Positions 45,427-57,256 of a DNA stretch of 64,000 nt are shown piece by piece. The notes beneath the pieces are model-generated. The model was not told the DNA's origin, searched no databases, and was given only the letters and a program-made list of their open reading frames with translations. This stretch comes from Agapanthus africanus (lineage: Eukaryota; Streptophyta; Magnoliopsida; Asparagales; Amaryllidaceae): positions 138,651,988-138,715,987 of the forward strand of contig JASDDO010000001.1 of the NCBI GenBank assembly GCA_030015575.1, read 5' to 3'. Numbering within the stretch: position 1 is the first letter of the stretch; each line of letters begins with the position of its first letter. The translations under genes were made by a program, and so were the position numbers.

Positions 45427-47646
45427 TGAAAGGTTCCTAGGCACCCTAGTGAGGTCACACAAGGCATCGAACATGCCAATTTCAAAAATCTAGGTGCCGA
45501 GAAACCCGACTACGGATCGTTGGCTAGAAAACTAGGCGAAAAAGAAATCTAGTTAACACTTAACTACAAGAATACGGAAATACAACCTTTGTAGATCCGG
45601 TCCTCCACCTCCACGGCTCTGTGATGAAGTCCTCTCCGCTGTCCAAATCAAAATCCGGGCTCTAGCGTCGGCTTCATCGGAGAAAGAGCGGGCTAGGTCA
45701 TCGATGTCCATGCCGAAGATGATCTACGTCGAAGCATCGCAAGATCAAGCTCTCACTTCACCAAGTCATGAAACTTGTGAAGAAAACACACTCTACTACT
45801 TGGCAAGAGGTAGAGGATGAAGAAATAGGAAGTGGGTACAATTTAGAATTGGATTTGTCACTCTTTATCATCAATCACCATTGATGCAAGGTTTTCTTCT
45901 TGAGTTCAAGGAAGAAGAAGAAGAAATGATATGATAAGTTAATTAAAAAAGAAAAGAATAATCCATTCTTATCATAACATAACCCAAGTTAAGTGTAGAG
46001 AATTGACCAAGGTTAAAGAATGGTTAGGGTTAAGGAGATGAGACAAAAATGGTGACTTAATGAAAGCTTCATGAAGCTTCATGTTGAAAACAAAACTAGC
46101 CACCATTTTTCACTTCTTTTCCTTTTCTCATTTATCTTTTAAATGCAAATGAAAAGATAAATGAATGAATAAAAGAAAACCCTAATCATTTACTTAACCT
46201 AGGTTTAATTCATTACACTTAACAAAAAAGATATGTATCATCAAACATGATACAATCAAGTGCACAAAAATCATATCGCATATGCAATGCGCACACCCGA
46301 GTGAGAAAATCCATTTAAAGTGAACCAATACTAGTTAATGCAAAGTAATATATCAAATATATAATTATACATTAAATCATTAAATCAACACTTGATTTAA
46401 CGATCCGGTCATATCGCATATAACCGACCAGTATCCTATGTATCGGCTTATCGAATCAACCTTTGATTCGATAACTAGGGTATATCGCATATAACCTAAT
46501 CGATACATTCATTGCGAGAATGGAATACGGTATCACATACATGCATTATTCTCGGTCCCGCACATATCTCATATGCGCTCCTATTTCGTTTTGCTTGAGC
46601 CAGGAAACCTCTGTGTAGGACTCTAAAGACTCGTCAATACGCCGGCAGCAGATGATGATCATATCAAGCATCCACAAGCCGCAAGCGGTCTGCTAAACGT
46701 AACGGCCACCCGAGTATTGAGCGATCTGAAGATCGACGAGCAAGCCCGCTCACACTCCAGTGAATCCAACCAGTAACACTACCGTACAGTCCGGTCTGAT
46801 CGTCTGATATGTCGCATATCTCGCCTAGGGGTGGTAAACGTCAGACCCCAATAGCTCGATAAGTCGTGTCGATATGAGGTCTATAACAATTCGAGAAACT
46901 ACTGGTAACACTTACCAGTAAATCTCAGCAACCCTGGCTAGGGATTTCCTGTTATAGCCAATCGAACACAGCGCAACATCAACCCCCTATACCGGGAGAG
47001 ACGAATCCCCTCCTATCGCTCATTGCCTCCATGTGACTCGGGACTGTACCCAAAAACCACCGTTTTGCACGCCCTCTTGGACGTGGTAAGATGGAAATCA
47101 AAGCACAGTGGGAACCACACAAGACTCTATGACGATCTCGGGTCAACAGACTACTCTGTACCAGTGTCACCAGAGAACTGCCATCTGACGTGAGGTATAA
47201 TACCATCTGGGAGTTCTCGGCGAGTCCGTCCAGTGTACCCAGTCTCCACTGAGCACCCGTATATCATCTCTGATGTCAAACACCAATGGATATGGGATCA
47301 TCCATCGCCCATCTGCATGGGTCGAGAAGGTATACGCTAGTCTACTCTGGTATATCGATGCCCCGTCTCGATACACCCACGACTAGGGACTTTGAAGGAT
47401 GTACTTATGGACTACCATGTCCCCACTAGTATGATCCGCATCATAGTCCAGGTAGTCAAGTACACATCCTAAGGGCTTTACCAACATGTAACAGAGAGAC
47501 AATCAGTGTACACGTTAAGGTAAAGAGCAACCAGATAGCATACTATCATGTCGAGCAAGAAAGTCCTCCCTATATATGTCCCAGCATCCACTGCAATATA
47601 CATCCTATGTATAGCAATGGCCTCTAGGGCATACATATAACTAACA
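45427..47646 (-). repeat. Copia-2 LTR a
   Basis: 2220 bp, starting TGTTAGTTATATGTATGCCC at 47646 and ending CCTTTCA at 45427. By eye I counted roughly 15 single-base differences and one 4-bp indel relative to LTR b. It contains 12-bp hairpin arms at 46448-46474 (TTATCGAATCAA and TTGATTCGATAA) and TACTGGTAA...TTACCAGTA at 46900-46920. The 75-residue frame at 46979-47206 recurs unchanged at 55158-55385 only because the LTRs are alike. Confidence 0.95.
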
Positions 47647-47668
47647 ATCTCCCACTTGCACTAGGGCC
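47647..47668 (-). other. Copia-2 polypurine tract
   Basis: The minus strand reads CTAGTGCAAGTGGGAGAT next to the LTR start, as in Copia-1. Confidence 0.85.
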
Positions 47669-50445
47669 ATCTGATAGCAGTGGTTATAGTATCTCATACT
47701 CAACCATCCCATAAAAGTCTCTCTCTGGGAAAAGGCCATTGTGAGTGGATCTGCCGTGTTGTCCTCTGAGTCTACTCTCGTAACCTCGATCCCTTAGAGA
47801 TCAACCATCTCCATGATCAGGTGATACTACCTTAGAATTTGTCTGGATCATTGATGGGACCTGCGTTCCTCGGCATAAGCCACAACTCCATTGTCTCACA
47901 ATGGTAGGAACGTAGTTCATCTCATGAACCATTATACACACAAACAGCCTCTTTGGTAGCATCTTAAGTAGCGATGTATCCTGCCTTTATCGTCTAGTAT
48001 GTCACGGTATCTAGCTTGGAACTCTTCCAACATACCGTCCCTTTACTGAGGGTAAAGACAATGCCTGTGACTGACATTCAGTCATCTTTATCACTCTGGA
48101 ACCATTCCAGTGATTCTCCCCAGGGTCGATTGATACCTTCTCACTACATCTAGTGAGAATCCTAACATCCATTTAGATCTATCTCATAGATCCAAAACCC
48201 AGGATTTAGGAGGTATCACTTTGATCCTATATGGAGAATCATTGTGATAAGCGGAGATTGACCGAGCGTAGCATAGGAAACTCCTTCCCTATCAAGAGTA
48301 TGTCATCCACGTACTCTACGAGGATCATCACCATACTCCCTACTACCTTTTTGTTTATACAAGGTTCATCTACCATTTTGATGATGTCAAACTCTTTGAC
48401 ATATCCATCAAAACAGATGTTCCAACTCCGCGATGTCTGCTTTATCCTTTAAAACAACTTGCACACGTTTCTGCTGCTCCCACTGTCTACGAGGCCCTCT
48501 GGCTGTGTACTTATAGACGCTCTCTCCAAAAACATCATTTAGAAAAGCAGTCATGGCACCCCACCTCCAGATATCGTAGTCATGGTATGTAGCCGTGGCA
48601 AGTAGGATCTGGATGGACTTAAGCATAGCTACTTAGAAAAGGTTTCATCATAATCCACGCCTGGTCGATGACGAAAAGCTTTTACAAGTCTAGCTTTGAA
48701 AGTCTCAACTTTTCCATATACACCAAGTAATCTTCTCAAGATATACTTGCTCCTGATGGGGATTTAACCTTTCAGATATAGCAACCAAAGTCCATACTTT
48801 GTTGGTGTACATGGATTCCATCACAGATCGCTAAACATCCAGCCATTCTTACAGAGTCCCACTCCTGATGGCCAGCTCGAAAGCTAGTTGGGTCATCATC
48901 TCATGATGCAATCTTCGCTCCCACTGTCATAGAGAAACTGAAATATCTCTCAGGTGGGTGAGGAACCCTACTAGATCGGCGGAGAGGGTGAGGTTCGTTG
49001 GAATCTACTGAATCCCTTGGTTCTACCAAATCAGCTGCTGTTGTTTGTATAGCTGGAACCTTTCCAGTTATACATAACAGATCTTGCCTCGAGCTTGTCC
49101 GGATTTTGCCCTTAGACATAAGCCAGACAACCCCAAATCTTAACCAACTTAAGATATGGGCTCTTCCCTTATCATATCACATATGAAGTGGTAGGCAACT
49201 GATTTGATTCGAACCCTATTCAATAAGTATGCAGCTTCTCAAGTGCATAACTCCCAAAAGGAAATAGGTAACTCAGTAGTACTCATCATAGAGCACACCT
49301 TATCATATAGGGTGTGATTGCTCCGCCCTGATATACCATCGTGCTATGGTGTATTCAGAGGAGTAATGCCGAGAGAGAATCTCATTCTCCTTTAGAATAA
49401 TCCAGGATTTCCGTGCACAAGTATTCTCCTCCTTGATCTCATCATAGGACATAATACTTATACCCGTATTGGTTCTCTACTTCTAACTTATATTCTGTGA
49501 ATATCTCAAAAGGTTCGGACTTGTGTTTCAACAGGAACATATGTCTGAATCTCGAGAGATTATCAGAGAATGTAATGAAGTACAAAGAACCGGTCTTGGC
49601 ATGTGTAGACTGGGGACCTACATACATCAACATGTATCATCCCAAGAGTTCACTAACTCTTTCTCTGTTTCCAATAAACGGAGCTATGGTCATCTTATCT
49701 TTGTGACATGACTGGCGAGTTTCACAAGATGTAAATTCAAACTGATTTAAATATACATCTAAATGTAACTTCAGCTAGTCGGGTCACATTGATCTGACCT
49801 AGTCTATAATACCTCAAGAAGAATCCGTTCATTTCTGAACTCTTCCTCTTGTGTGTGTTCCATATACTAAGAACTGTAGTTTGATTTAGAACATCAATTC
49901 TTTTAGATAACGTGCCTGAACCGATCAACTTTTGATATAGGAAATGTTCAAAACATTATCCATCAATACAAAATTATATCCTTTCTTTTCTAACAAAGAG
50001 AGTGATATGATTTGGTATATCAGGTTCGGTATCTAATAACATTCATTCAGAATCAATGTATTGGTAATACAGGGTGACAGTGACCGACAGACTTGGCTGC
50101 AACTCTTGCCCCGTTTTCTGCCTCATGAAACTTATCACCCGTTCTCAGTTTTTCTACCTTTTTGTAGCCCTATGTAACATCTTACATATCTGGGATCCTG
50201 ATCCGGTATCATATACCCAGGATGCGGAGGATACTGAGAAACAGTTCTGTATAATGAACACACCCGAAGGAGATGCATCATATGCACTTTCTTCGTTTGG
50301 GCGGCACGGGAAATCTGGTATTCCCCAATTTCCTGCTCTGTCTTATAACAATTATAAGTTAGAGCGGGACCAACGTTCCCCAGCTCAGTATAACAAGCGG
50401 GTTCGGTCAATAATCCGTTTTATTATCTTGATTAAGGCGTGACAT
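47669..50445 (-). pseudogene. Copia-2 pol remnant, gag mostly deleted
   Basis: It aligns with Copia-1 pol in order but is full of stops and indels. Readable pieces are RNase H DNA near 47750-48100, RT (MLKSIQILLATATYHDYDIW, 48626 downward), the linker RSSRVPHPPERYFSF (near 48950-49010), integrase (STHAKTGSLYFITFSDNLSR, near 49560-49610) and the pre-integrase segment (MIGSGTLSKRIDVLNQ, near 49880-49928). The protease active-site region is near 50200. From there to the leader only about 0.15 kb remains, against about 0.7 kb in Copia-1, so most of gag is gone. No functional product is possible. Confidence 0.8.
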
Positions 50446-50896
50446 GGTCGCTACCAGGAGAGAGAGAGAAGAAAACACTCAGCGTGCGCTCTTGCAAGAA
50501 TAGATTGGTTATTATTTTATCTAATCAGGATGGTTCCCACTGCTTTTTATCAAATCTTCCTTCAAACCCTAAAAGGAAAGACTAGCCGGGATTAATTACA
50601 CACTACAAGTTCGCCAACCTTTCAGCCAGGCCAGTGTCGGTACTTTGAGGGAGGTCCCCCGTGCTTTCGCACGAACCTAATTAATGTAAACCTCGTTTTC
50701 CCAGAGGCGTAACCTCGTTAACACCTTTCTAGACACCTACTTGATCGGCTAATTGTAATGTGTAAAACACTCCCAGGAGTAACTCTTACTCGCAGCGGGT
50801 ATCGGGATCCAACTATCTCATAGAAGGTATGCAATCTCATTGCAAATTTCAACACTTGAAATTCCCGATAATATTTTTCCCCTGGCGTCCTATGAC

Positions 50897-51091
50897 CTTG
50901 ACGGAGGCCAAACAACCCATAGTCCGCTAGTCAAGTTCAACCCGTCATTTCCTGATTGAATTAAACCCACCCGCACGACCCTTGACGGAGGCCAAACAAC
51001 GCCGTACGAATACCCTAATCCAATCGCATCATATGCTAGCAGATAAGCACTAGTTAGCTACCGTACACTACGTCTTGACGGAGGCCAAACA
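50897..51091 (-). repeat. Three-copy leader motif of Copia-2
   Basis: CTTGACGGAGGCCAAACAA (plus-strand reading) occurs exactly at 50897, 50981 and 51073, spacing 84 and 92 bp, matching the arrangement in Copia-1. Confidence 0.9.
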
Positions 51092-51236
51092 ACCACAGCA
51101 CGAATACTAACTAGTACTTATCTGAAATGACGGAGGGCTACGGCAGGTTTTTCTGAAAACCTATTGCGTAATGAACTTGATATCGTTGTAGAATCAAATG
51201 ATTTTAAAATGGAGTGTTTTTTATGCTTTTCTAGTT

Positions 51237-51480
51237 TTGCTAAAGGAGTCACTCCTGGTGAAGGGATCGTCGGTCCTTTCCTCGTCGAATGAGGTGCGGG
51301 ATATATCATATATATCACTGTGCAAAGCAAAAACTCTTAAAAGCAATCAAAAGACAAACCGAGTGTGTAGCATCTCCCAATTATTGCTAAAGGAGTCACT
51401 CCCGGTGAAGGGATCTCGGTCCTTTCCTCATCGAATAAGGTGCAGGATATATCATATATACCGCTGTGCAAAGCAAGAAC
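51237..51480 (-). repeat. 147-bp tandem duplication in the Copia-2 leader
   Basis: A segment of about 95 bp beginning TTGCTAAAGGAGTCACTCC at 51237 is repeated from 51384, with several substitutions. Each copy contains GATATATCATATAT and ends GTGCAAAGCAA. Confidence 0.85.
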
Positions 51481-53587
51481 TGTAGCTACCTGTTTTATTT
51501 TGAAATTCGATTCCACAACATCTTAGGTTTCTTTTATTTCATTAATCTCATTAATGAAGTCCCATCATTAAGTTACCTAAACATCACAGATAAATACGAC
51601 GTACACTTATGCCATCCGCATTCGCCTCGATGTCCCCTCGTGCACCGTTAGGTTAGGTAACTAACGGCAGAGCGGGGCAGGGCTAGCGCGGGTGTAAAAC
51701 ATAAGTAACGTCTATATAATATATCATATATACTATATACTGTATCTATCACAGAACATCACATGATCACATCACAGATATCGCAGCAGAAGAAACATAT
51801 GAAATATTGGATATACTAGGACGTCCGTGTTTTCAATACGAGCCAGTATAAAACACGGATTCCACGGTCGCGATGAATAGCCAAACCCACACCCCTAGAC
51901 CCCTACGAGAGCGGCAAGCAACCCTACCATTTCTAGAGTTAGGAGACCCGGACTCGACTCCTCGAGTTGGTCTCCCACTGGACTCCAGAACCCGGTTACT
52001 TGTGCCCTCCTCCTTGGGTCTATCCTAGTGCGGAAAAGTAAATAATATACAAAAGTTGACATCTTCCGCAACCTGGAAGCGCCCCAATAAAAGAATATTA
52101 CATACAAGTTTTTACATGAATGAAAATGAAAAACACTCATCTCACATAAAAACCCCCGGCTATTCAAACACGACGATCCAATATAACACATCCAGCAACA
52201 CATAACATCACATGTCATCAACGTAAGTAAATATGCGCATCCCAATTGTCGTTGACATATAGCAACAAAACCGGCGATATCACATATTACACTTATGGTC
52301 ACAGAAAAGAAAGTGTAAAACTACAACAGTTGGAATCCGCAACCACCTCAGACATCGCATGCCTGACCAAATGAATTACTTAGACATCGCATGCCTAACA
52401 ATTATAAACCCCGCATTTTAGTCTCATTATCGAAAACACTTTTCAATACCAAGTCGGGTAATTCAACAAGATTCCCGACATCTTGATCGAATGCTCGTCG
52501 CAAACTTCAGTAGACGGCCGCACCCCCGACGCCGTCGACAAAGTGCACCAAGGCGGAACACCGCTACCGCGAGCACCCGAACGGATGCTTTCGGTGACGG
52601 GGTTCTCCTACAGTCACTTGGTCGGGCTATGGGGTGTAGCTGTCTATTAAGTTTACCCGGCGAGTATCCGCGTACGCTACGTGATTGCGACGGACTTTTG
52701 ATCACATCAAAATTCCGTGGCAACCGATCAAGTGAGACTAAACCGCTAGATTTATAACATTCATTCAGTTATCTCATAACATATTGTGAATTCCAATTAT
52801 TGTATCCCATTCCAGATAAATAGAAAATGTTAAACTTTCCGATCGAACAATCGAACACCCAAGTTTTCCCGAAACAGATCAACTCATGAAATAAGTCTAA
52901 CAACATTCAGTTCGTGCCTCAGTACCAACGGTCCAACCGTAGAAGGGTCAAGCCAACGCCTCACATGTGGCACGCCGTACTGCCCCAAACCCGAAGGTTC
53001 AAAGGGCAGTTCAAGACGGTCACATAATCGAGTTAAGGTTTGTTTTCTTCTAGAGGGTCCATCACGTTACTTGCACTACTTAGAACGTCGTTAAACTACG
53101 GAAAAATCCAACACTTGGAAATTTCCCGACAGGGGAAAAATTGGGTATTTATATCCGGTCGAACTTTTTAACATATTCTAAAAATTATCCGGAAAGCCAC
53201 ACAGACAAAATTTAATACCCCGATCGAAACACCGAATCCCCAAAACAACTCCAGAAAAATTCAACTCTTGAATAAATTTTAAAAATACCCAGAAAATCCA
53301 GCATAATTTAATAAGAGTTACTGTGCAAACATACGAGGATGACGTCATCAAGATGCGGCGGAACCGCCGCATAATGAAGGATTATGCCGCTCTTCCGCCG
53401 CGGGATTTACTGTTCATGGGAAAAAAATTGCACCGTAATTCTTATAATTCCCTGCTGAATTTTTTATGCATTTTTAATTTGGAAAAATCCCAGAATTTGG
53501 AAAAAGTCCAGAGAGCTATTTTGGGTTCGGATTTGTGTTTCGATCGGACTTCAAAGTTCGTCTAGACTTCGCCTAAGGCTCTAGCTA

Positions 53588-53600
53588 GGCTCTGATACCA
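53588..53600 (-). other. Copia-2 primer-binding site
   Basis: The minus strand reads TGGTATCAGAGCC, a full initiator Met tRNA match, one base from the LTR end at 53602. Confidence 0.95.
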
Positions 53601-53601
53601 C

Positions 53602-55825
53602 TGAAAGGTTCCTAGGCACCCTAGTGAGGTCACACAAGGCATCGAACATGCCAATTTCAAAAATCTAGGTGCCGAGAAACCCGACTACGGATCGTTGGCT
53701 AGAAAACTAGGCGAAAAAGAAATCTAGTTAACACTTAACTACAAGAATACGGAAATACAACCTTTGTAGATCCAGTCCTCCACCTCCACGGGTCTGTGAT
53801 GAAGTCCTCTCCGCTGTCCAAATCAAAATCCGGGCTCTAGCGTCGGCTTCATCGGAGAAAGAGCGGGCTAGGTCATCGATGTCCATGCCGAAGATGATCT
53901 ACGTCGAAGCATCGCAAGATCAAGCTCTCACTTCACCAAGTCATGAAACTTGTGAAGAAAACACACTCTACTACTTGGCAAGAGGTAGAGGATGAAGAAA
54001 TAGGAAGTGGGTACAATTTAGAATTTGATTTGTCACTCTTTATCATCAATCACCATTGATGACCTCAAGGTTTTCTTCTTGAGTTCAAGGAAGAAGAAGA
54101 AGAAATGATATGATAAGTTAATTAAAAAAGAAAAGAATAATCCATTCTTATCATAACATAACCCAAGTTAAGTGTAGAGAATTGACCAAGGTTAAAGAAT
54201 GGTTAGGGTTAAGGAGATGAGACAAAAATGGTGACTTAATGAAAGCTTCATGAAGCTTCATGTTGAAAACAAAACTGGCCACCATTTTTCACTTCTTTTC
54301 CTTTTCTCATTTATCTTTTAAATGCAAATGAAAAGATAAATGAATGAATAAAAGAAAACCCTAATCATTTACTTAACCTAGGTTTAATTCATTACACTTA
54401 ACAAAAAAGATATGTATCATCAAACATGATACAATCAAGTGCACAAAAATCATATCGCATATGCAATGCGCACACCCGAGTGAGAAAATCCATTTAAAGT
54501 GAACCAATACTAGTTAATGCAAAGTAATATATCAAATATATAATTATACATTAAATCATTAAATCAACACTTGATTTAACGATCCGGTCATATCGCATAT
54601 AACCGACCAGTATCCTATGTATCGGCTTATCGAATCAACCTTTGATTCGATAACTAGGGTATATCGCATATAACCTAATCGATACATTCATTGCGAGAAT
54701 GGAATACGGTATCACATACACGCATTATTCTTGGTCCCGCACATATCTCATATGCGCTCCTATTTCATTTCGCTTGAGCCAGGAAACCTCTGTGTAGGAC
54801 TCTAAAGACTCGTCAATACGCCGGCAGCAGATGATGATCATATCAAGCATCCACAAGCCGCAAGCGGTCTGCTAAACGTAACGGCCACCTGGGTATTGAG
54901 CGATCTGAAGATCGACGAGCAAGCCCGCTCACACTCCAGTGAATCCAACCAGTAACACTACCGTACAGTCCGGTCTGATCGTCTGATATGTTGCATATCT
55001 CGCCTAGGGGTGGTAAACGTCAGACCCCAATAGCTCGATAAGTCGTGTCGATATGAGGTCTATAACAATTCGAGAAACTACTGGTAACACTTACCAGTAA
55101 ATCTCAGCAACCCTGGCCAGGGATTTCCTGTTATAGCCAATCAAACACAGCGCAACATCAACCCCCTATACCGGGAGAGACGAATCCCCTCCTATCGCTC
55201 ATTGCCTCCATGTGACTCGGGACTGTACCCAAAAACCACCTTTTTGCACGCCCTCTTGGACGTGGTAAGATGGAAATCAAAGCACAGTGGGAACCACACA
55301 AGACTCTATGACGATCTCGGGTCAACAGACTACTCTGTACCAGTGTCACCAGAGAACTGCCATCTGACGTGAGGTATAATACCATCTGGGAGTTCTCGGC
55401 GAGTCCGTCCAGTGTACTCAGTCTCCACTGAGCACCCGTATATCATCTCTGATGTCAAACACCAATGGATATGGGATCATCCATCGCCCATCTGCATGGG
55501 TCGAGAAGGTATACGCTAGTCTACTCTGGTATATCGATGCCCCGTCTCGATACACCCACGACTAGGGACTTTGAAGGATGTACTTATGGACTACCATGTC
55601 CCCACTAGTATGATCCGCATCATAGTCCAGGTAGTCAAGTACACATCCTAAGGGCTTTACCAACATGTAACAGAGAGACAATCAGTGTACACGTTAAGGT
55701 AAAGAGCAACCAGATAGCATACTATCATGTCGAGCAAGAAAGTCCTCCCTATATATGTCCCAGCATCCACTGCAATATACATCCTATGTATAGCAATGGC
55801 CTCTAGGGCATACATATAACTAACA
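53602..55825 (-). repeat. Copia-2 LTR b
   Basis: 2224 bp, the near-identical partner of LTR a; the length difference is ACCT present near 54060. The hairpin arms recur at 54627-54653, and CCCTGGCCAGGG is perfect at 55111-55122. Copia-1 LTR sequence begins directly at 55826. Confidence 0.95.
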
Positions 55826-55947
55826 TGAAGTAGCATACTACCATGTTTAGCAAGACTGTTATCTACATGTGAATATCCCAAGCTTCCTTTAAGTAATATA
55901 CAAACTAGTATGATACAATAATGGCCCCTAGGGCATATACACTAACA
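55826..55947 (-). repeat. Copia-1 5' LTR, start piece
   Basis: This matches 39076-39197 with few differences and ends with the LTR start at 55947. With 45137-45343 it makes up about 330 bp of a roughly 1.9-kb LTR. GGCAC at 55948-55952 is the expected target duplication, but I find no partner at the truncated left end. Confidence 0.9.
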
Positions 55948-57256
55948 GGCACAAATTGATACCAAGTGCAATAGATATGCATAACTCATAAACCAATTTA
56001 GCGGTGTATAAAACATAATCAAGTGCAATAACTATGCATAAAATATAAATCTCCAGTAGGTACAGCCATGGTGCACGAAAACATAAATCACGAAACCCAA
56101 TCATCGAAACTCAAGTCCAAGCGATAAAAGTGTGATACTCGGATCGTATAACGCAATCGCAATAAAAGACATTGAGGTACCGCTCCTACAATGTCGAAAA
56201 ATGCCGGTACGCCCAAGCTGGAAGAACAAGATCATCTACTTGCCTCCTGCTCACGATATGACGTCTTTGGTCTCAGGGTCTTCGTTTCTCTGTAGATTCC
56301 AATCTCACGATCCTTCTGCATGTCGGCCTGGTCAGGTGTACTAACGAAATAGTCTCACTTTGGAACTCCTCTGATCACCGTTTGACCAATCAATATGACC
56401 ACTCGCAAACGGCACATTACTGATGGCGGCATCTGGCCCTCTGAATACGCACGATATAACTGATCCAGGGTGCAAGTCTCTATCACTGCGGTGTCCTGGA
56501 AAGAACCTGCTCATGGCTTCTTCCGATCTCACCTATGCCGAACTATTTGAAGGTTGGCACCCTTGCATGACTCATTTCTCATAACCGGACAGCTGTGTCC
56601 TCAGCATGACTTTCATCTGAAATTTGGCTGTATCTAACGCTTCTGCACACATATCAATCCTCTGGTATCAACGGAGAGTAACAACTGCTCGTTAACATCT
56701 CGCATGAATCTTTTGTTCCATTCTTCTTTATTATTGTCCACTTCGATGTCATTTCTTGTTGTCTACATATTGCAATTCGTTCTTGGCTACAGTCAATCCA
56801 GAGTCTCTCACATGGACTCGAAATTACGAACTCGGTATCTTCATCACTCTGTAGAAGATATCTAGCCGAATACGTCCTCGAGAACTCGTCCAATTCATCG
56901 GAGGAATACACTTTATTCGTCCATTCTCGATCAACTCACAACGCATCTGGGTGAGGTCCTTCTATCTGAAACTGGTCAACTTACCGATCTCACATCGGAG
57001 CATCCAACGAACAACGTCCTCTCTTGATCGATCTACTCTAAATCCAGGTAAGATCCTTCAATTGGAATTCTTCAACTCAACTGAGCCTGCATCGACACAT
57101 CAAATCTGACGAATCATATCATTCGCTCAACTCAAGATAGACTAGCTATCTCCTGTCACATCTCTGTCTGGAAGCTCCAGCGGTTTCAGCTCATAAACTC
57201 TGGAAGCGACATCACGTTAATCTTAGCGACAACCGTGTCATCTATTTGCACGGTAG
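55948..57256 (-). mobile_element. Tkl-C, internal fragment of a third Tekay/LARD-like element
   Basis: It aligns with the Tkl-B internal region at about 33400-34670: a short GTGCA array, a segment ending AATGTCGAAAAATGCCGGT (near 56191), and the WNKRFMRDV variant of the shared peptide (minus strand, near 56690-56725). Copia-1 cuts its left end and Tkl-D its right end. No coding domain is recognised. It overlaps Tkl-B in content, so it is a separate copy. Confidence 0.75.

Larger units (their letters stand above)
50446..53587 (-). other. Copia-2 5' leader, about 1 kb longer than in Copia-1
   Basis: The half nearer gag (50446-52200) aligns with the Copia-1 leader, including the three-copy motif (50897-51091) and the block near 51600-51720. 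About 52300-53300 has no counterpart in Copia-1 that I can see and includes a GC-rich patch (52485-52735). A small hairpin GATGCGGCGG...CCGCCGCAT lies at about 53351-53372. The 88-residue open frame at 52491-52757 shows no domain. Confidence 0.65.
45344..55825 (-). mobile_element. Copia-2, Angela-like element, LTR-internal-LTR-internal arrangement
   Basis: In element order on the minus strand: LTR b (55825-53602), primer site and internal region (53601-47647), LTR a (47646-45427), then a second primer site and 83 bp of internal sequence (45426-45344). The extra internal piece beyond LTR a matches 53519-53601 with about one difference. A simple insertion cannot give this; unequal recombination between copies can. 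The LTRs are nearly identical, but gag is largely missing and pol is decayed. Confidence 0.9.
37417..55947 (-). mobile_element. Copia-1, Angela-like Ty1/Copia element, interrupted by Copia-2
   Basis: On the minus strand, in element order: 5' LTR pieces 55947-55826 and 45343-45137, primer site, leader, gag-pol (43043-39212), polypurine tract, 3' LTR 39197-37417. The 3' LTR lacks about 110 bp at its end, and the 5' LTR lacks about 1.57 kb at the Copia-2 insertion. RT wording and the LTR start TGTTAGTGTATATGCCCTAG indicate the Angela/Tork side of Copia. No target duplication can be matched because the left end is truncated. Confidence 0.9.

Noticed and set aside
46979..47206. 75-residue frame identical to one at 55158-55385
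   Set aside because: Identity is due to the nearly identical Copia-2 LTRs; there is no sign of a protein.
52491..52757. 88-residue Arg-rich frame in a GC-rich patch
   Set aside because: Both strands are open across the GC-rich patch and no domain is seen. It is kept only as part of a question about captured DNA.
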